This document shows positions 1 through 10,600 of a stretch of DNA of 64,000 bases, in pieces. The DNA is taken from assembly GCA_016946835.1 (NCBI GenBank), contig JACVTC010000045.1:342501-406500 (forward strand), in the 5' to 3' direction. The notes beneath the pieces were generated by a model. It made no database searches and was not told where the DNA came from. It saw only the letters and a list, made by a program, of their open reading frames with translations. The stretch's first letter is position 1; each line of letters starts with the position of its first letter. Source of the DNA: Neocallimastix lanati (nom. inval.). Lineage: Eukaryota > Neocallimastigomycota > Neocallimastigomycetes > Neocallimastigales > Neocallimastigaceae. The translations under genes and the position numbers were made by a program.

Positions 1-118
1 ACACTTTTGTAATTATAAAAAAATAAAGATAAATAAAATTAAATATTAAGTATTATATATAAAATGTTATTCTAAAAATATATCTAATTTTCTCAATATT
101 TGTTTTTGGTGTTTAATA
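1..118 (+). repeat. 5' LTR of the copia element, 3' half only
   Basis: This matches the last 118 bases of the 3' LTR at 6222-6339 and diverges right after the shared end TTTAATA. The missing 121 bases lie before the window. Confidence 0.93.
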
Positions 119-150
119 GATTAAGAGTCTCAGTCTACAACTGAGCTTAA
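118..150 (+). promoter_or_regulatory. Primer-binding site complementary to the 5' half of tRNA-Lys(CUU)
   Basis: Directly after the LTR comes GATTAAGAGTCT, the complement of the tRNA-Lys(CUU) anticodon loop (GACTCTTAATC). A few bases on, CTACAACTGAGCTTAA is nearly the complement of the tRNA D arm (TTAGCTCAGTYGGTAG). No TGG, the usual complement of the CCA end, is present. Known: Drosophila copia primes from a half-tRNA (initiator Met). Inferred: this element primes from the 5' half of tRNA-Lys. The same block recurs in two copia relics of this window, near 23574 and 38736 and their mirror copies. Confidence 0.75.
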
Positions 151-358
151 CCATAAGTTAAGTTATAATTTACATAATTAATATATAAATATATTCATTT
201 TATAAATAAATTGAACTAACGCTTTCTTATTTTTAATATTAAAAATCATTTTTATATTTATCAATAATAACATCTAATTTTGAATTATCAAAGAAATAAT
301 TTAATTAATTATGAATCTACATAATTAACTTTGTTATCTTCAAAATATATTATCAAAA

Positions 359-441
<83 letters not shown>

Positions 442-628
442 AATAAATAAATAAATTAATGAGGGATTAATACAATTTAATAATATCACTATTTATTCAT
501 TGTATATAAAAATATACGTATATATTATAGTCAGTCAAATTATAATTCGAACTGAAAAAAATAATATAGTCAGTCAATTATAATTTGAACTGAAAATTAG
601 TATTATCAATAAAATTTTATATTGAAAT

Positions 629-659
<31 letters not shown>

Positions 660-844
660 TAAAATAAAATAATAAAATAGTCAGTCAATTATAATTTGAA
701 CTGAAAATCATATGGTCAGTCAAATTATTAATTTGAACTGTAAAAATAGTATAGTCAGTCAAATAATTAATTTGAACTGAAAATCATATGGTCAGTCAAA
801 TAATTAATTTGAACTGAAAATATTATTGTCAATTATTAACAATA

Positions 845-909
<65 letters not shown>

Positions 910-1379
910 TATTTCCAATATTAATAAATGTAAATCAAATATAAATACCTTTTTCAAACATAAAAAACCAATAATATAAATGTTTAATTAAATTAATTTC
1001 AAATAGCATAATGAAAAATATTACATTAAAAAATAAGATAAAAATAGAAACCAATCATAATTCTGAATTATATTATTTTATAATTTTTTATTAAGTAATA
1101 AATATAACTTAACCAATTATCAAAAAATATATATTATTAAAGTTCATTATAAATTATCAAGGAAATATTAAACAATATATATTTCAATTTACATTTATTT
1201 AATGAAAATAGAATAAGGTTTTAATCAATATATTGAATATGTATAAATAAACAATCCAGACATACAACATATCCCTCATCAATTATTCTTTAAAATTTTA
1301 AAAAAAAAAAAAGAAATATTCGCATAATATAAAATATTAATAAATTATTAAAAAATAAATTAATTTAAAATTCTCCACA
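151..1379 (+). other. Copia 5' leader with poly(A) runs and hairpin repeats
   Basis: This is the stretch between the primer site and the gag-pol ATG. It holds pure A runs of 74 bases (366-439), about 20 bases (631-651) and 56 bases (850-905), plus six hairpin repeats at 532-816. I see no coding potential. By position it should hold packaging and translation signals, which is inference only. Confidence 0.6.
532..816 (+). repeat. Six copies of an imperfect palindrome in the copia leader
   Basis: Copies lie at 532-554, 571-592, 682-703, 717-740, 756-779 and 793-816. Each runs CAGTCAAAT, an AT loop, then ATTTGAACTG, so the ends pair with one bulged A. Copies 4-6 have a slightly longer loop than copies 2-3. 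A row of identical short hairpins in a retroelement leader could bind Gag or a host factor. Confidence 0.8.
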
Positions 1380-4300
1380 ATGGCTAACACAAGAAGAAAC
1401 AATAGAAATGAAGTAATTACCATTGAAGAACCCATTGACATCAGGCCAACAATTAAATTTAACTACTCTGAAAATTTTAACAGAGTAGTTGAATTAAATA
1501 CTGAAAACTATAATAGATGGAGAACCAAAATCCTTCATCTATTATCAATTAACAACCTAGTTAGCTATATCACCAAAGAAAAAGTTAAGAAATTAAGGAA
1601 GAGAGATATACAAGATGACCTATCTAAGTATATCGAAGATGAATTTGATGACACATTGGTGTATGACAAAAGCACCAATGTAGTTGATATCAATAACGAT
1701 ATCACAACAAAATGGATCGTCCTAAACAGTATTGGAGAAAAAACACAAGACATTGTGCAAGGATCAAATAAAACCGCCTTTGAATTGTGGAAGATTCTAA
1801 AAAGATCTTTTACCAAAAACATCAACACGCGTAAATTAGAACTTAAAACCAAACTCGATAATTTGAAGTATAACCCAGAAGTGGACATTAATATATTTAT
1901 TGCTGAACTACAGAACACACTTGATGAACTCGAGAAAATAGATAATGACATTGAATCAAGTGTTAAAGTAGGCATCCTTAACAGAAGCCTCCCAGAAGAA
2001 CTCCGTTGGATTAATGTGTTTCAATTTAAAAATGATTGGAATAAATGCAGTGAATATGTTAATGATGTATTGCCTGAAATAATCTCTTCAAACCTAAAAG
2101 AATCCTTAACAAATAATCAAAATAATAAAAATATATTTTCAATAGAAAATAATACTAACATTAATACAAATAAGAAAAAACTTACTAAAATAAAAACATC
2201 TACTAAAAAGACCAAAAATGGTAGATGTAATTATTGTGGTAAATGGGGCCATTTCTTTTATGACTGTAAAATTAGAAGAGATGATAAAAATAATAACAAA
2301 AGAAGAAAAATTTTCAAAAGAAGAAGAAATAATTTTAAAAGAAAATTTAATAAACGTAGAAATTATGCAAATTTCATGGGAAAAGAAAGGTACGATACAA
2401 GCTATGCCGATGCTTTTACCAAGGATTACAATTCTCAAGAAAACCTTGATATTAATTTTGCCGAAGTAAATAAACAAAACGAAGAAAATAAACAAAAAGA
2501 AATGATGTGTTGGATATTGGACTCCGGTGCATCAATAAATATTACTGGTCATTTAAATAAATTACATAATATTCAAAAGTGCAATGACAAGGTTTATTTA
2601 GCTAATAATCAAGTTATATCAACACAATTTAAAGGAGATCTCATAGGATACATTAATAATCACAAAATAATCATTAAGAATGTTTATTACTCACCAAAAA
2701 TAAATAAAAATTTATTATCAATTGGAAATCTAACACAACAAGGATACAAAATAATTTTCAATAATACTAATAATAAATCATATGCACTAATTTATGACGA
2801 ACACAATCAAAGAATATTATCAATTAAATCGAACCAATCTAATACATTTAAATTTTGGATTTCAACTCAACCATTAAATTTTCAAAACAACCAACATAAT
2901 AATAATTTGGTTGAAATCAATTATACACATTTAAAATCAATTGATAAACTAAATTTATGGCATCGTCGTTTTGCCCATTTTAATATCAATAGTATCAAAA
3001 ATAAAATTTTAAAAATCAACGTAAACTCAAAGTGCCCTATTTGTAGTTATTCAAAACTTAAAAATAAGCCCTTCAAATCATCACATAATAGAGCCAAAAA
3101 TATATTTCAACTCATACACATGGATCTTATAGGTCCAATACAAAACTCTATCTATGACAATAAATATATCTTAACCATTTTGGATGACCATTCAAGATTT
3201 GGGTGGACTCTCTTTATGAAGAGTAAATCAGAATCTTTTTATCACTTCCTTAATTGGTTTAATAAAATAAAAAATCAATTTAACAAAAGAATTCAATATA
3301 TCCGTACAGATAATGGTACCGAATTTAACAACAAAAATTTCAAACAATTTTGCATTGACTTTGGAATACAACATCAATTTACTGTTCCCTACCACCCACA
3401 ACAAAATGGTAGGATTGAACGATTCAACGGTACTATAATCAATTCTGCAAAGTCAATGTTAAATGACGCAAAACTTAGCTTACAATTTTGGGAAGACGCC
3501 GTCTCTACTTCGAACTACATTCATAATCGAATCCCTCATAAAGGGATAAATAATAAAATTCCATATGAACTTTTAACCAATAACAAAGTTGATTATTCAA
3601 ACATACGTGTCTTCGGATGTAAAGTTTTTTATTACGTTCCAAAACTATTCCGTACCAAATTTCAAAATAACTCATCTCCTGGCATATTCTTGGGGTATGT
3701 TGATAATCCCACAGCATACAAAATTCTTGATATAACAAATAATAAAATTATAATTTCACGAAATGTTGAATTCTTTGAATTTACACCAGGAAATTCACAT
3801 TTATCTCATTGCGATAATGACATCTCAAATTTTATTCCCAATAATATAATAAGGAGGAATGATAATACCTACTTTTATGATAACACGTATGATATAAACC
3901 ATGGCAAAGACTTTAATAATACTAACAATAATAATCCGTATTATCAATATAATAACAATAACTCAAATAATATTCAAATATTAGACAATAATACTCAAAT
4001 AAATGAAAATAATATACCAAGTAAAAACATTCAAATAAAAAATAAAAGAACATATAACAAAAGAAGAAACAACAATAATAACAACACCAAAAATATTAAT
4101 AATAATCAAAACAAAGATTATAATAATAATATAGAATCTCAAGATAATAACATTAACAACAACGACAATAATAATAACAATAACACAAGTAACAATAAAA
4201 TTAATAACAACGATAACACAAACAGCAACAACAACACTACCAACAGCAATAATAACAAAATAAATAATAATATTAATGAAAACGACAATATGATCACTGT

Positions 4301-6047
4301 CAGTAATAAAAACAATCATAATAATTCAAATATAGACAGATATAATTCAAACAATAATAACGATAACAACAATGAACAACGAATCATTAATAACTTAACG
4401 AATAACAAATTATTTAACATAGAATCTTCCATACATTTAGGAAAAAGAAATAGAAATGAAAACTTCATATTAAATTCAAATAACAAAAAACAAAAATCAT
4501 TAGAAGAATTACGCGAACCAAATAATTATGATGATATCTTTAATTTAAATGATAAAAATGAATGGTTAAAATCAGTCGATAATGAACTCGACAATATGAG
4601 AAATCTAAAAGTATATGAAACAATTGATAAAATACCTAAGAACGCAAACTTAATATCATCAAGATGGATTTTCAAATTCAAACGAAACTCAAATGGAGAA
4701 ATAATCAAAAGAAAATCAAGATTAGTAGCAAAGGGATTTACGCAAGAATACGGCATAGATTATAAAGAAACCTTTGCACCTACCTTAAAACAGGATTCAA
4801 TAAGAATCTTTACAGCAATTGCCACTCAGAACAATTTTGAAATAAACCAAATAGATATAACTGCCGCCTATTTAAATGCTGAATTAAATGAAGATTTGTA
4901 TATGAAACCTCCTAAAGGACATGAAGATTACAATAAGAAATTTTGGAAATTGAAGAAGGCAATATATGGACTGAAACAAAGTGGTGCCAAGTGGAATGAT
5001 AAATTAAACGGCTATCTAATAAAAATTGGATATAAAAGACTTATAAGTGAACCTTGTCTGTACGTTAAATTTAATAAAGGAAAACTTTTAAGTATGTTAG
5101 CTATATATGTGGATGATATTCTAATATCAGGATCAAAGAAAACAATAGAAAGTGTAAAATTATTAATTGAGAAAAAGTTCAAAATGAAAGATATAGGTAA
5201 TGTTGATTATATTATTGGAATAAAATTTATAAAACATAAAAATGGTTACTTTTTACATCAACACAGATATATAGATGAATTACTTTCTAAGTTTAATATG
5301 AAAAATTGTACACCTCTTAGAATTATGACTCCAATTGAAAATGAAGATCTTAGGAAGGTAAAAGTAGATGAAACAAAATATAGAAGCATAATAGGAAATT
5401 TATTATATCTCAGTATATGTACAAGACCCGACATTATCTTCTCAGTATCAAAAGCAGCTAGAAGGGCAAAGGAACCAAATATGGAAGACTGGAATAACGT
5501 AATGAGAATATTAAGATATTTAAAAGGAACTAAAAAATATGGAATAAATTTCACAAATAATCCGAATGTTAAAGCGTATGTCGATTCGGATTACGGAGGT
5601 GACTTGGAAACTAGACGTTCAACAACAGGATTCTTAATAACATTTGGCGGTGCACCAACAAGCTGGTGTTCAAAGTTACAAAAATCAATATCGACTTCAA
5701 CAGCCGAGTCCGAATATTACAGTCTTAGTGAATGCGGTAAACAATGTATATGGTACTTAAATTTATTCGAAGAATTGAACTTAAATATTAAAAATATTGA
5801 AGTAAATGTTGACAATAAAGCAGCTATTTATAACGCTACAAATCAAACTATCAACCCAAAAACTAAACATGTAGACATTAGGGTCCATTACATAAGAGAA
5901 ATAGTCAAAGAAAATAAAATCTATCTTAAATATATAAAATCTGAAAACAATCTCGCTGATGGGTTTACGAAGTATTTAAATGGGACATTAATGGATAAAT
6001 TTAGAAATTCCTTATTAACAAAAATTGATGATTTATATTTTATTTGA
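1380..6047 (+). CDS. Copia Gag-Pol polyprotein, intact, 1555 aa
   Basis: This polyprotein supplies the capsid and all enzymes for reverse transcription and integration of the element. In order: a Gag region (about 1-250); a CCHC zinc knuckle at C283, C286, H291, C296 followed by a very basic stretch; aspartic protease with DSG at 381-383; integrase zinc domain H528/H533/C552/C555; integrase core D582, D644, E680 with the expected 35-residue gap; an asparagine-rich linker (about 838-1010); reverse transcriptase of the copia type (about 1060-1300) with YVDD at 1243-1246; RNase H (about 1395-1530) with D1402, E1443 and D1478. The ATG at 1380 is the first in frame after a long leader. All catalytic residues I looked for are present and there is no stop or frameshift. 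The Asn-rich insert between integrase and RT is unusually long. Gag is fused in frame to Pol, so a low Gag:Pol ratio would need protein processing or another mechanism. Confidence 0.96.
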   Translation: MANTRRNNRNEVITIEEPIDIRPTIKFNYSENFNRVVELNTENYNRWRTKILHLLSINNLVSYITKEKVKKLRKRDIQDDLSKYIEDEFDDTLVYDKSTNVVDINNDITTKWIVLNSIGEKTQDIVQGSNKTAFELWKILKRSFTKNINTRKLELKTKLDNLKYNPEVDINIFIAELQNTLDELEKIDNDIESSVKVGILNRSLPEELRWINVFQFKNDWNKCSEYVNDVLPEIISSNLKESLTNNQNNKNIFSIENNTNINTNKKKLTKIKTSTKKTKNGRCNYCGKWGHFFYDCKIRRDDKNNNKRRKIFKRRRNNFKRKFNKRRNYANFMGKERYDTSYADAFTKDYNSQENLDINFAEVNKQNEENKQKEMMCWILDSGASINITGHLNKLHNIQKCNDKVYLANNQVISTQFKGDLIGYINNHKIIIKNVYYSPKINKNLLSIGNLTQQGYKIIFNNTNNKSYALIYDEHNQRILSIKSNQSNTFKFWISTQPLNFQNNQHNNNLVEINYTHLKSIDKLNLWHRRFAHFNINSIKNKILKINVNSKCPICSYSKLKNKPFKSSHNRAKNIFQLIHMDLIGPIQNSIYDNKYILTILDDHSRFGWTLFMKSKSESFYHFLNWFNKIKNQFNKRIQYIRTDNGTEFNNKNFKQFCIDFGIQHQFTVPYHPQQNGRIERFNGTIINSAKSMLNDAKLSLQFWEDAVSTSNYIHNRIPHKGINNKIPYELLTNNKVDYSNIRVFGCKVFYYVPKLFRTKFQNNSSPGIFLGYVDNPTAYKILDITNNKIIISRNVEFFEFTPGNSHLSHCDNDISNFIPNNIIRRNDNTYFYDNTYDINHGKDFNNTNNNNPYYQYNNNNSNNIQILDNNTQINENNIPSKNIQIKNKRTYNKRRNNNNNNTKNINNNQNKDYNNNIESQDNNINNNDNNNNNNTSNNKINNNDNTNSNNNTTNSNNNKINNNINENDNMITVSNKNNHNNSNIDRYNSNNNNDNNNEQRIINNLTNNKLFNIESSIHLGKRNRNENFILNSNNKKQKSLEELREPNNYDDIFNLNDKNEWLKSVDNELDNMRNLKVYETIDKIPKNANLISSRWIFKFKRNSNGEIIKRKSRLVAKGFTQEYGIDYKETFAPTLKQDSIRIFTAIATQNNFEINQIDITAAYLNAELNEDLYMKPPKGHEDYNKKFWKLKKAIYGLKQSGAKWNDKLNGYLIKIGYKRLISEPCLYVKFNKGKLLSMLAIYVDDILISGSKKTIESVKLLIEKKFKMKDIGNVDYIIGIKFIKHKNGYFLHQHRYIDELLSKFNMKNCTPLRIMTPIENEDLRKVKVDETKYRSIIGNLLYLSICTRPDIIFSVSKAARRAKEPNMEDWNNVMRILRYLKGTKKYGINFTNNPNVKAYVDSDYGGDLETRRSTTGFLITFGGAPTSWCSKLQKSISTSTAESEYYSLSECGKQCIWYLNLFEELNLNIKNIEVNVDNKAAIYNATNQTINPKTKHVDIRVHYIREIVKENKIYLKYIKSENNLADGFTKYLNGTLMDKFRNSLLTKIDDLYFI

Positions 6048-6092
6048 AATAATATAAATTAAAAATATGACATTTTAGGAAAGTCATATTTT

Positions 6093-6100
6093 AGGAGGAA
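6093..6100 (+). other. Polypurine tract of the copia element
   Basis: AGGAGGAA lies immediately before the 3' LTR, where plus-strand DNA synthesis starts in LTR elements. Confidence 0.8.
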
Positions 6101-6339
6101 TGTTAGAATATAAAAAAATAAATACTTAATAATGACTTTATTATATTTTACCCAATCAGAATATTATTATATTTAAATAAAATTATAAAAGAAATAAAAT
6201 GTAACCTTGTTAAAAATATATACACTTTTGTAATTATAAAAAAATAAAGATAAATAAAATTAAATATTAAGTATTATATATAAAATGTTATTCTAAAAAT
6301 ATATCTAATTTTCTCAATATTTGTTTTTGGTGTTTAATA
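6101..6339 (+). repeat. 3' LTR of the copia element, 239 bp
   Basis: It starts TGTTAGAATA after the purine tract and ends TTTAATA, where similarity to the 5' copy stops. The end is TA instead of the usual CA. A CCAAT-like box (CCAATCAG, about 6152) and AT-rich TATA-like sequence lie inside. Confidence 0.9.
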
Positions 6340-6746
6340 AATATTTATTTAAATATATTTTATTTAGTGATTAGTAAACTAAGTTAAATTAAATTATTTA
6401 CCAATCATAATATTATTGATATGTATAAATAATAATTGAACTTGTAACTGTAACGCACTAGCGTTACTATTAACGTAAATTGTTATTATAAATATTAATA
6501 TTGATAAATAAAAATATAATTATTAAATAAAAAAAAAAATATTACTCAGTGTAAGCCCAGTAACTGATAACAAATAGAGTTATAAAGTACTGCGCTATAC
6601 TCTAGTGTAAAAAGAAATAATAATTATAAAATCAATTAATTTAGTGTTTATTATTAACAACTCGAATAGAGAGGTGTTAAGTTATCTTAGCCTTTAGATT
6701 TAATTATTATTCGTTATTTTAGTTAATAATAAACGTACCTTTTACA
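6340..6746. other. Gap between copia and Ty3 elements; possible old LTR fragment
   Basis: No gene is seen. A perfect 7-bp hairpin (GTAACGC, loop ACTA, GCGTTAC) lies at 6450-6467. The part from TGTAACTG (6443) to TTTTACA (6746) has TG/CA ends and a weak likeness to the local LTR families (AGTGTTTATTATTAA near 6642), so it may be a decayed LTR about 300 bp long. No matching target duplication was found for it. Confidence 0.35.
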
Positions 6747-7199
6747 TGTAAAGAATTATAATTATTATTCAAAATAATTATTATTCTTTATTAAAAAATT
6801 AATATTTAAAGTTTATTATTTTATAAAATTTTATGAATAATTTTATTAATTATGTCACATAGTAATTATTAATTAATGTTATTGTTTTAAAATTAAATTA
6901 AATTATCAATAATTAATATATTAAATTATAATAATGTATTATTGTATTAAAATAATGTTAAATTCTATTTAATTAAGAAAAATTAAATTGTATTAAAATG
7001 ATAATTTTATTTAATCAAGAAATAATTAAATTATATTATTTCTTGGACTTTTAATTAAGATAATTAAAAGAATTAATTATTTAATTATACTTGTGATTAA
7101 ATATTAATAAAATTAATATATAATTAGTTAATAAGTTTTCTCCCTTATTCGGGTTTTCTTATTAACTAAAGATTGATGTAATTAAACACCAATCGAGAT

Positions 7200-7257
7200 C
7201 TATCTAGTTTTTTCTTCTAATCTTTTTCTAGATAGAGATAATTTTCCAAGATTAGAA
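7200..7257 (+). promoter_or_regulatory. Interleaved inverted repeats in U3 (pseudoknot or dyad sites)
   Basis: CTATCTAG (7200-7207) pairs with CTAGATAG (7228-7235), and TTCTAATCTT (7215-7224) pairs with AAGATTAGAA (7248-7257). The order a-b-a'-b' is that of an H-type pseudoknot, with connecting stretches of 7, 3 and 12 nt. It lies about 10-70 bp upstream of the TATA box. Three other LTR families in this window keep the same arrangement with changed bases. Confidence 0.7.
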
Positions 7258-7267
7258 ATCAAATTAA

Positions 7268-7314
7268 TATAAATAGGACTCTTGATTCTTCTAAAAATAA
7301 TCAAGAGTTATTAT
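7268..7314 (+). promoter_or_regulatory. Ty3 LTR core promoter: TATA box, start-site hairpin, self-primer sequence
   Basis: TATAAATA (7268-7275) is followed by a perfect 10-bp hairpin, ACTCTTGATT with AATCAAGAGT (7278-7309). AAGAGTTATTAT (7303-7314) starts 35 bp after the TATA box, about where Pol II would begin, and is exactly complementary to the sequence after the LTR (7582-7593). Confidence 0.65.
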
Positions 7315-7581
7315 TATAAGAAATTATAATAATTAACACAAATATTTTAAAATTACTTTTAAATAAAAAATTTTTATAATAAAATAATTTCTAAAATTCT
7401 CTTAACCTACTTTTAGTGTTGTTTATTATAATCTTATAATAAACTCTAAGTTTTTAAATTTTCGTTTTCAATTTTTATATTATATTTTTTAATTTTATCT
7501 TAATTAATAATATTTTTTATTATTAATTGTAGAAAGAATTAATTATTAATATAATTAAATATTTTTAATTAATTCTTTACA

Positions 7582-7593
7582 ATAATAACTCTT
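7582..7593 (+). promoter_or_regulatory. Self-priming primer-binding site
   Basis: The first 12 nt after the 5' LTR, ATAATAACTCTT, are the exact complement of 7303-7314 near the predicted RNA 5' end. No TGG or other tRNA 3'-end complement is present. Known: Tf1-type elements prime with the first 11 nt of their own mRNA. Inferred: this element does the same. Confidence 0.75.
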
Positions 7594-7682
7594 CTAAATA
7601 ATACAAAAATATATTTATATTTTATACTAATTATTTTATTCTTATTTTTATATTATAAATTTTTTTTTTTAGATATATAATA

Positions 7683-10600
7683 ATGGAGACAAAAGATAAT
7701 GACGCATCTACTACCGAAGCTACTAAGCAAGTTGAAAATCTAGGTAGCTATAAAGATTTAGATGCTTCGAAACTCATAACTGCCATCACGGAATTTATCC
7801 CAACTTTTTTCTCATCAAGTGGAACTGTGGTGAAAGAAAATTTAAATAAGAAGAAGTCTAATGTATTTGAAACATTGGTCCAGAGTGAAAATTTCTTTAA
7901 GGATCATCCGAATTCCTTCTTATCGGATGAGACGAAAAACACATATGTTGTAAACCGACTCAATGGGCTAGCAAAAAAGTGGGGTCTTTCATTGCTAGTA
8001 GACGGTACTCTAAACACTCTCAAGTATTCTAAATTCAAAGAATTATTGCTTAATAATTTCGATTCTGGAAATGATCGAAAACAAAAATACGTTCTGATGA
8101 ATAAGCTGTGGAATCTCCGCCAACGTGAGTTAGGGAAAGTTGCGGAATTCACAATAGAATTTCGACAACTTGCGGCAAGATTGGGATGGCCCGATGAGGT
8201 CCTAATAGATATAATTGGAAAAGGCCTAATGGACAAGGTCCGTGAAGAATACGACAAGATTGATAAGCCTAAAACTCTATTTGAGGCAACGAACATTATT
8301 ATAAATATTGATAAAAAATGTTATATCGAAAGTTGCATAAAAAACCATGACGAACAAGAATACAAGAAAAAATCCTTTAGAAGAAGAAGATATGAATTAA
8401 CTAAAACGGAAAATAAACTACATTCTTTTAAGGATAAAAGAAACAAAGATCACTTTAAAACCAAAAAAGATATACTTTCAGCCAATTACACACCTAATAA
8501 GACTGTTAGCATGATCTCAACTTTTCTTATATTGATAAATGGGAAATCCTTAAAAACTAATTTTTTGATAGACTCTGGTTCAGCAAAAAGCTTTATTTGT
8601 AAAAATTTTATTTCTGTTAATAAGGTTCCTACTTTAGGTTTAACTTCCCCAATAAACATACAACTTCCAAACAGCAAAAGTATGACAATAAGACAAACTA
8701 CCAGACCACTTAAAATCAAAATTATGGATCATATCGAAACATTCGAGTTCTTAGTAGGAAATCTTCAACTGCATGGAATTAGTGGAATCTTAGGAAGAGA
8801 TTGGCTTTCCCTTCACAATCCTTATATCAATTATAAAACAAACAAAATTTATTTTTTGGAAAGATACTGCATTTCTCATTGTCCCTCTGCAAAAGGCAAC
8901 AAATTTATATATCATTCTCCTGATGTGACTGCTCCTATGATAGAACAACCTCCAGAAGATACTATTATTCCTTCATCGATATCAGAGGATGAACTTTATG
9001 AATTTGATATCTGTGCGGCTATGGCTACTTCTACTAAAAAGGAACATAATAAATATGATTCTATTATAAATAAGTTCTATCGTGGTCTTTCAAAAATCTT
9101 TGAAAAGCGGGAAGCTGATAGACTTCCACCCCATAGGATGTATGATATTTCCATTGATTTGATTCCAGGAAGCCAACTTTATTTCGGACCCATTTACTCC
9201 TTAACTGTTACCGAACTTAAGGCTCTTAAAGAATATATTGAGGAGAATATACGGAAAGGATTTATAAGAAAGTCAAAATCTCCAGCAGGAGCACCAATTC
9301 TGTTTGTCAAAAAACATGATGGTACACTTCGGCTATGTGTGGACTACCGCCGCTTAAATGCCATTACCATTCGCAACAGTTACCCGTTGCCAAGAATTAA
9401 TGATCTAATTGAAGTATTTAAAAATTGTAAAATCTTCACGCGCCTTGACCTAAGATCTGCCTATAATCTTGTACGCGTCAAGGAAGGTCATGAATACCTT
9501 ACTGCCTTTAGGACCCCCATAGGACATTTTGAGTACCTCGTAATGCCCTTCGGCCTTAGGAACGCACCAAGTGTATTTCAAAGATTCATACAAGACGTAC
9601 TTGGAGACGTTATTGGTTCATTCGTTCAAGTCTATTTGGACGATATTATAATATATTCAAAAGATGAAGAAACTCATGTTAAGCATGTACGTACTGTTCT
9701 TACTCTTCTTATTGAAAATGGACTCTATGTGAAAAAAGAAAAATGTGATTTTCATGTAACTCAGACTACTTTTCTTGGATTTACGATATCAACAAATGGT
9801 CTTACTATGGATAAAGACAAAGTTAAGTCCGTCGTTGAGTGGCCAACTCCAAAAAATCTACAAGAACTACAAAGCTTTTTAGGATTATGTAATTTCTACA
9901 GAAGATTCATCAAAAACTTTGCCGAAACTATGGAACCACTTCGTAAACTTTTAAAGAAAAACACTAAATTCGTTTGGGATAATTTAGCTGAGGAATCTTT
10001 TAATAACCTTAAAAAATCTTTTCTATCAAATGAAATTCTTATTTTTCCGGATCACGAAAAGGAATTTACAGTGGAGACGGATGCTAGTAATTTTGCTGTC
10101 GGATGTGTTTTGTCACAAGTCAGTAGTCATGATAATCTTCTCCATCCAGTTGCGTTTTACTCTCGCTCTCTTAGCAATGCTGAAATCAATTACACAATAT
10201 ATGACAAGGAACTCCTGGCAATTATCACTGCATTTGATGTATGGCGACATCACTTGGAAGGAGCAAAATATCCCGTTCAAGTAATAACCGACCATAAAAA
10301 CTTATTATTTTTGAAGAAACCGCAACACCTGAATCAACGGCAAATTCGCTGGAGTCTTTTTCTGTCAAAATTTGACTACCGAATTGCCTATAGACCTGGT
10401 ATTCGAAGTGGCAAACCGGATTCACTGTCAAGAAGGCCGGATTATCAAAAGGATTCCGTAAAATTAACTAATACAACCAATAACTTAAATGTAATTTGTT
10501 GTTCAACAATTAATAATATTAACAACCTTATTGAATATCAAAAAGCTGATGAATTTTGCAAAAATACACTTAAAAAACTTAAAGAAAATTCGAACAATAT

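Larger units (their letters stand above)
1..6339 (+). mobile_element. Ty1/copia LTR retrotransposon, nearly complete (5' LTR cut by window edge)
   Basis: The element has a partial 5' LTR, a tRNA-half primer site, a long leader, one uninterrupted gag-pol frame, a purine tract and a complete 3' LTR. The gene order protease, integrase, reverse transcriptase, RNase H defines Ty1/copia. The first 118 bases match 6222-6339 base for base as far as I compared, and the frame is open throughout, so the insertion is young and possibly active. The 5' flank is outside the window, so the target-site duplication cannot be checked. Confidence 0.95.
6747..7581 (+). repeat. 5' LTR of the Ty3 element, 835 bp
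   Basis: TG...CA ends with a 12-bp inverted terminal repeat. It contains the interleaved inverted repeats at 7200-7257, a TATA box at 7268-7275, a start-site hairpin, and further down an AT-rich hairpin around TTTATTATAA/TTATAATAAA (about 7428-7451). A near copy forms the 3' LTR, and a solo relative lies at 54649-55489. Confidence 0.96.

Noticed and set aside
7582-7600. tRNA primer site for the intact Ty3 element
   Set aside because: No TGG after the LTR and no tRNA 3'-end complement recognised; the self-priming match is exact.
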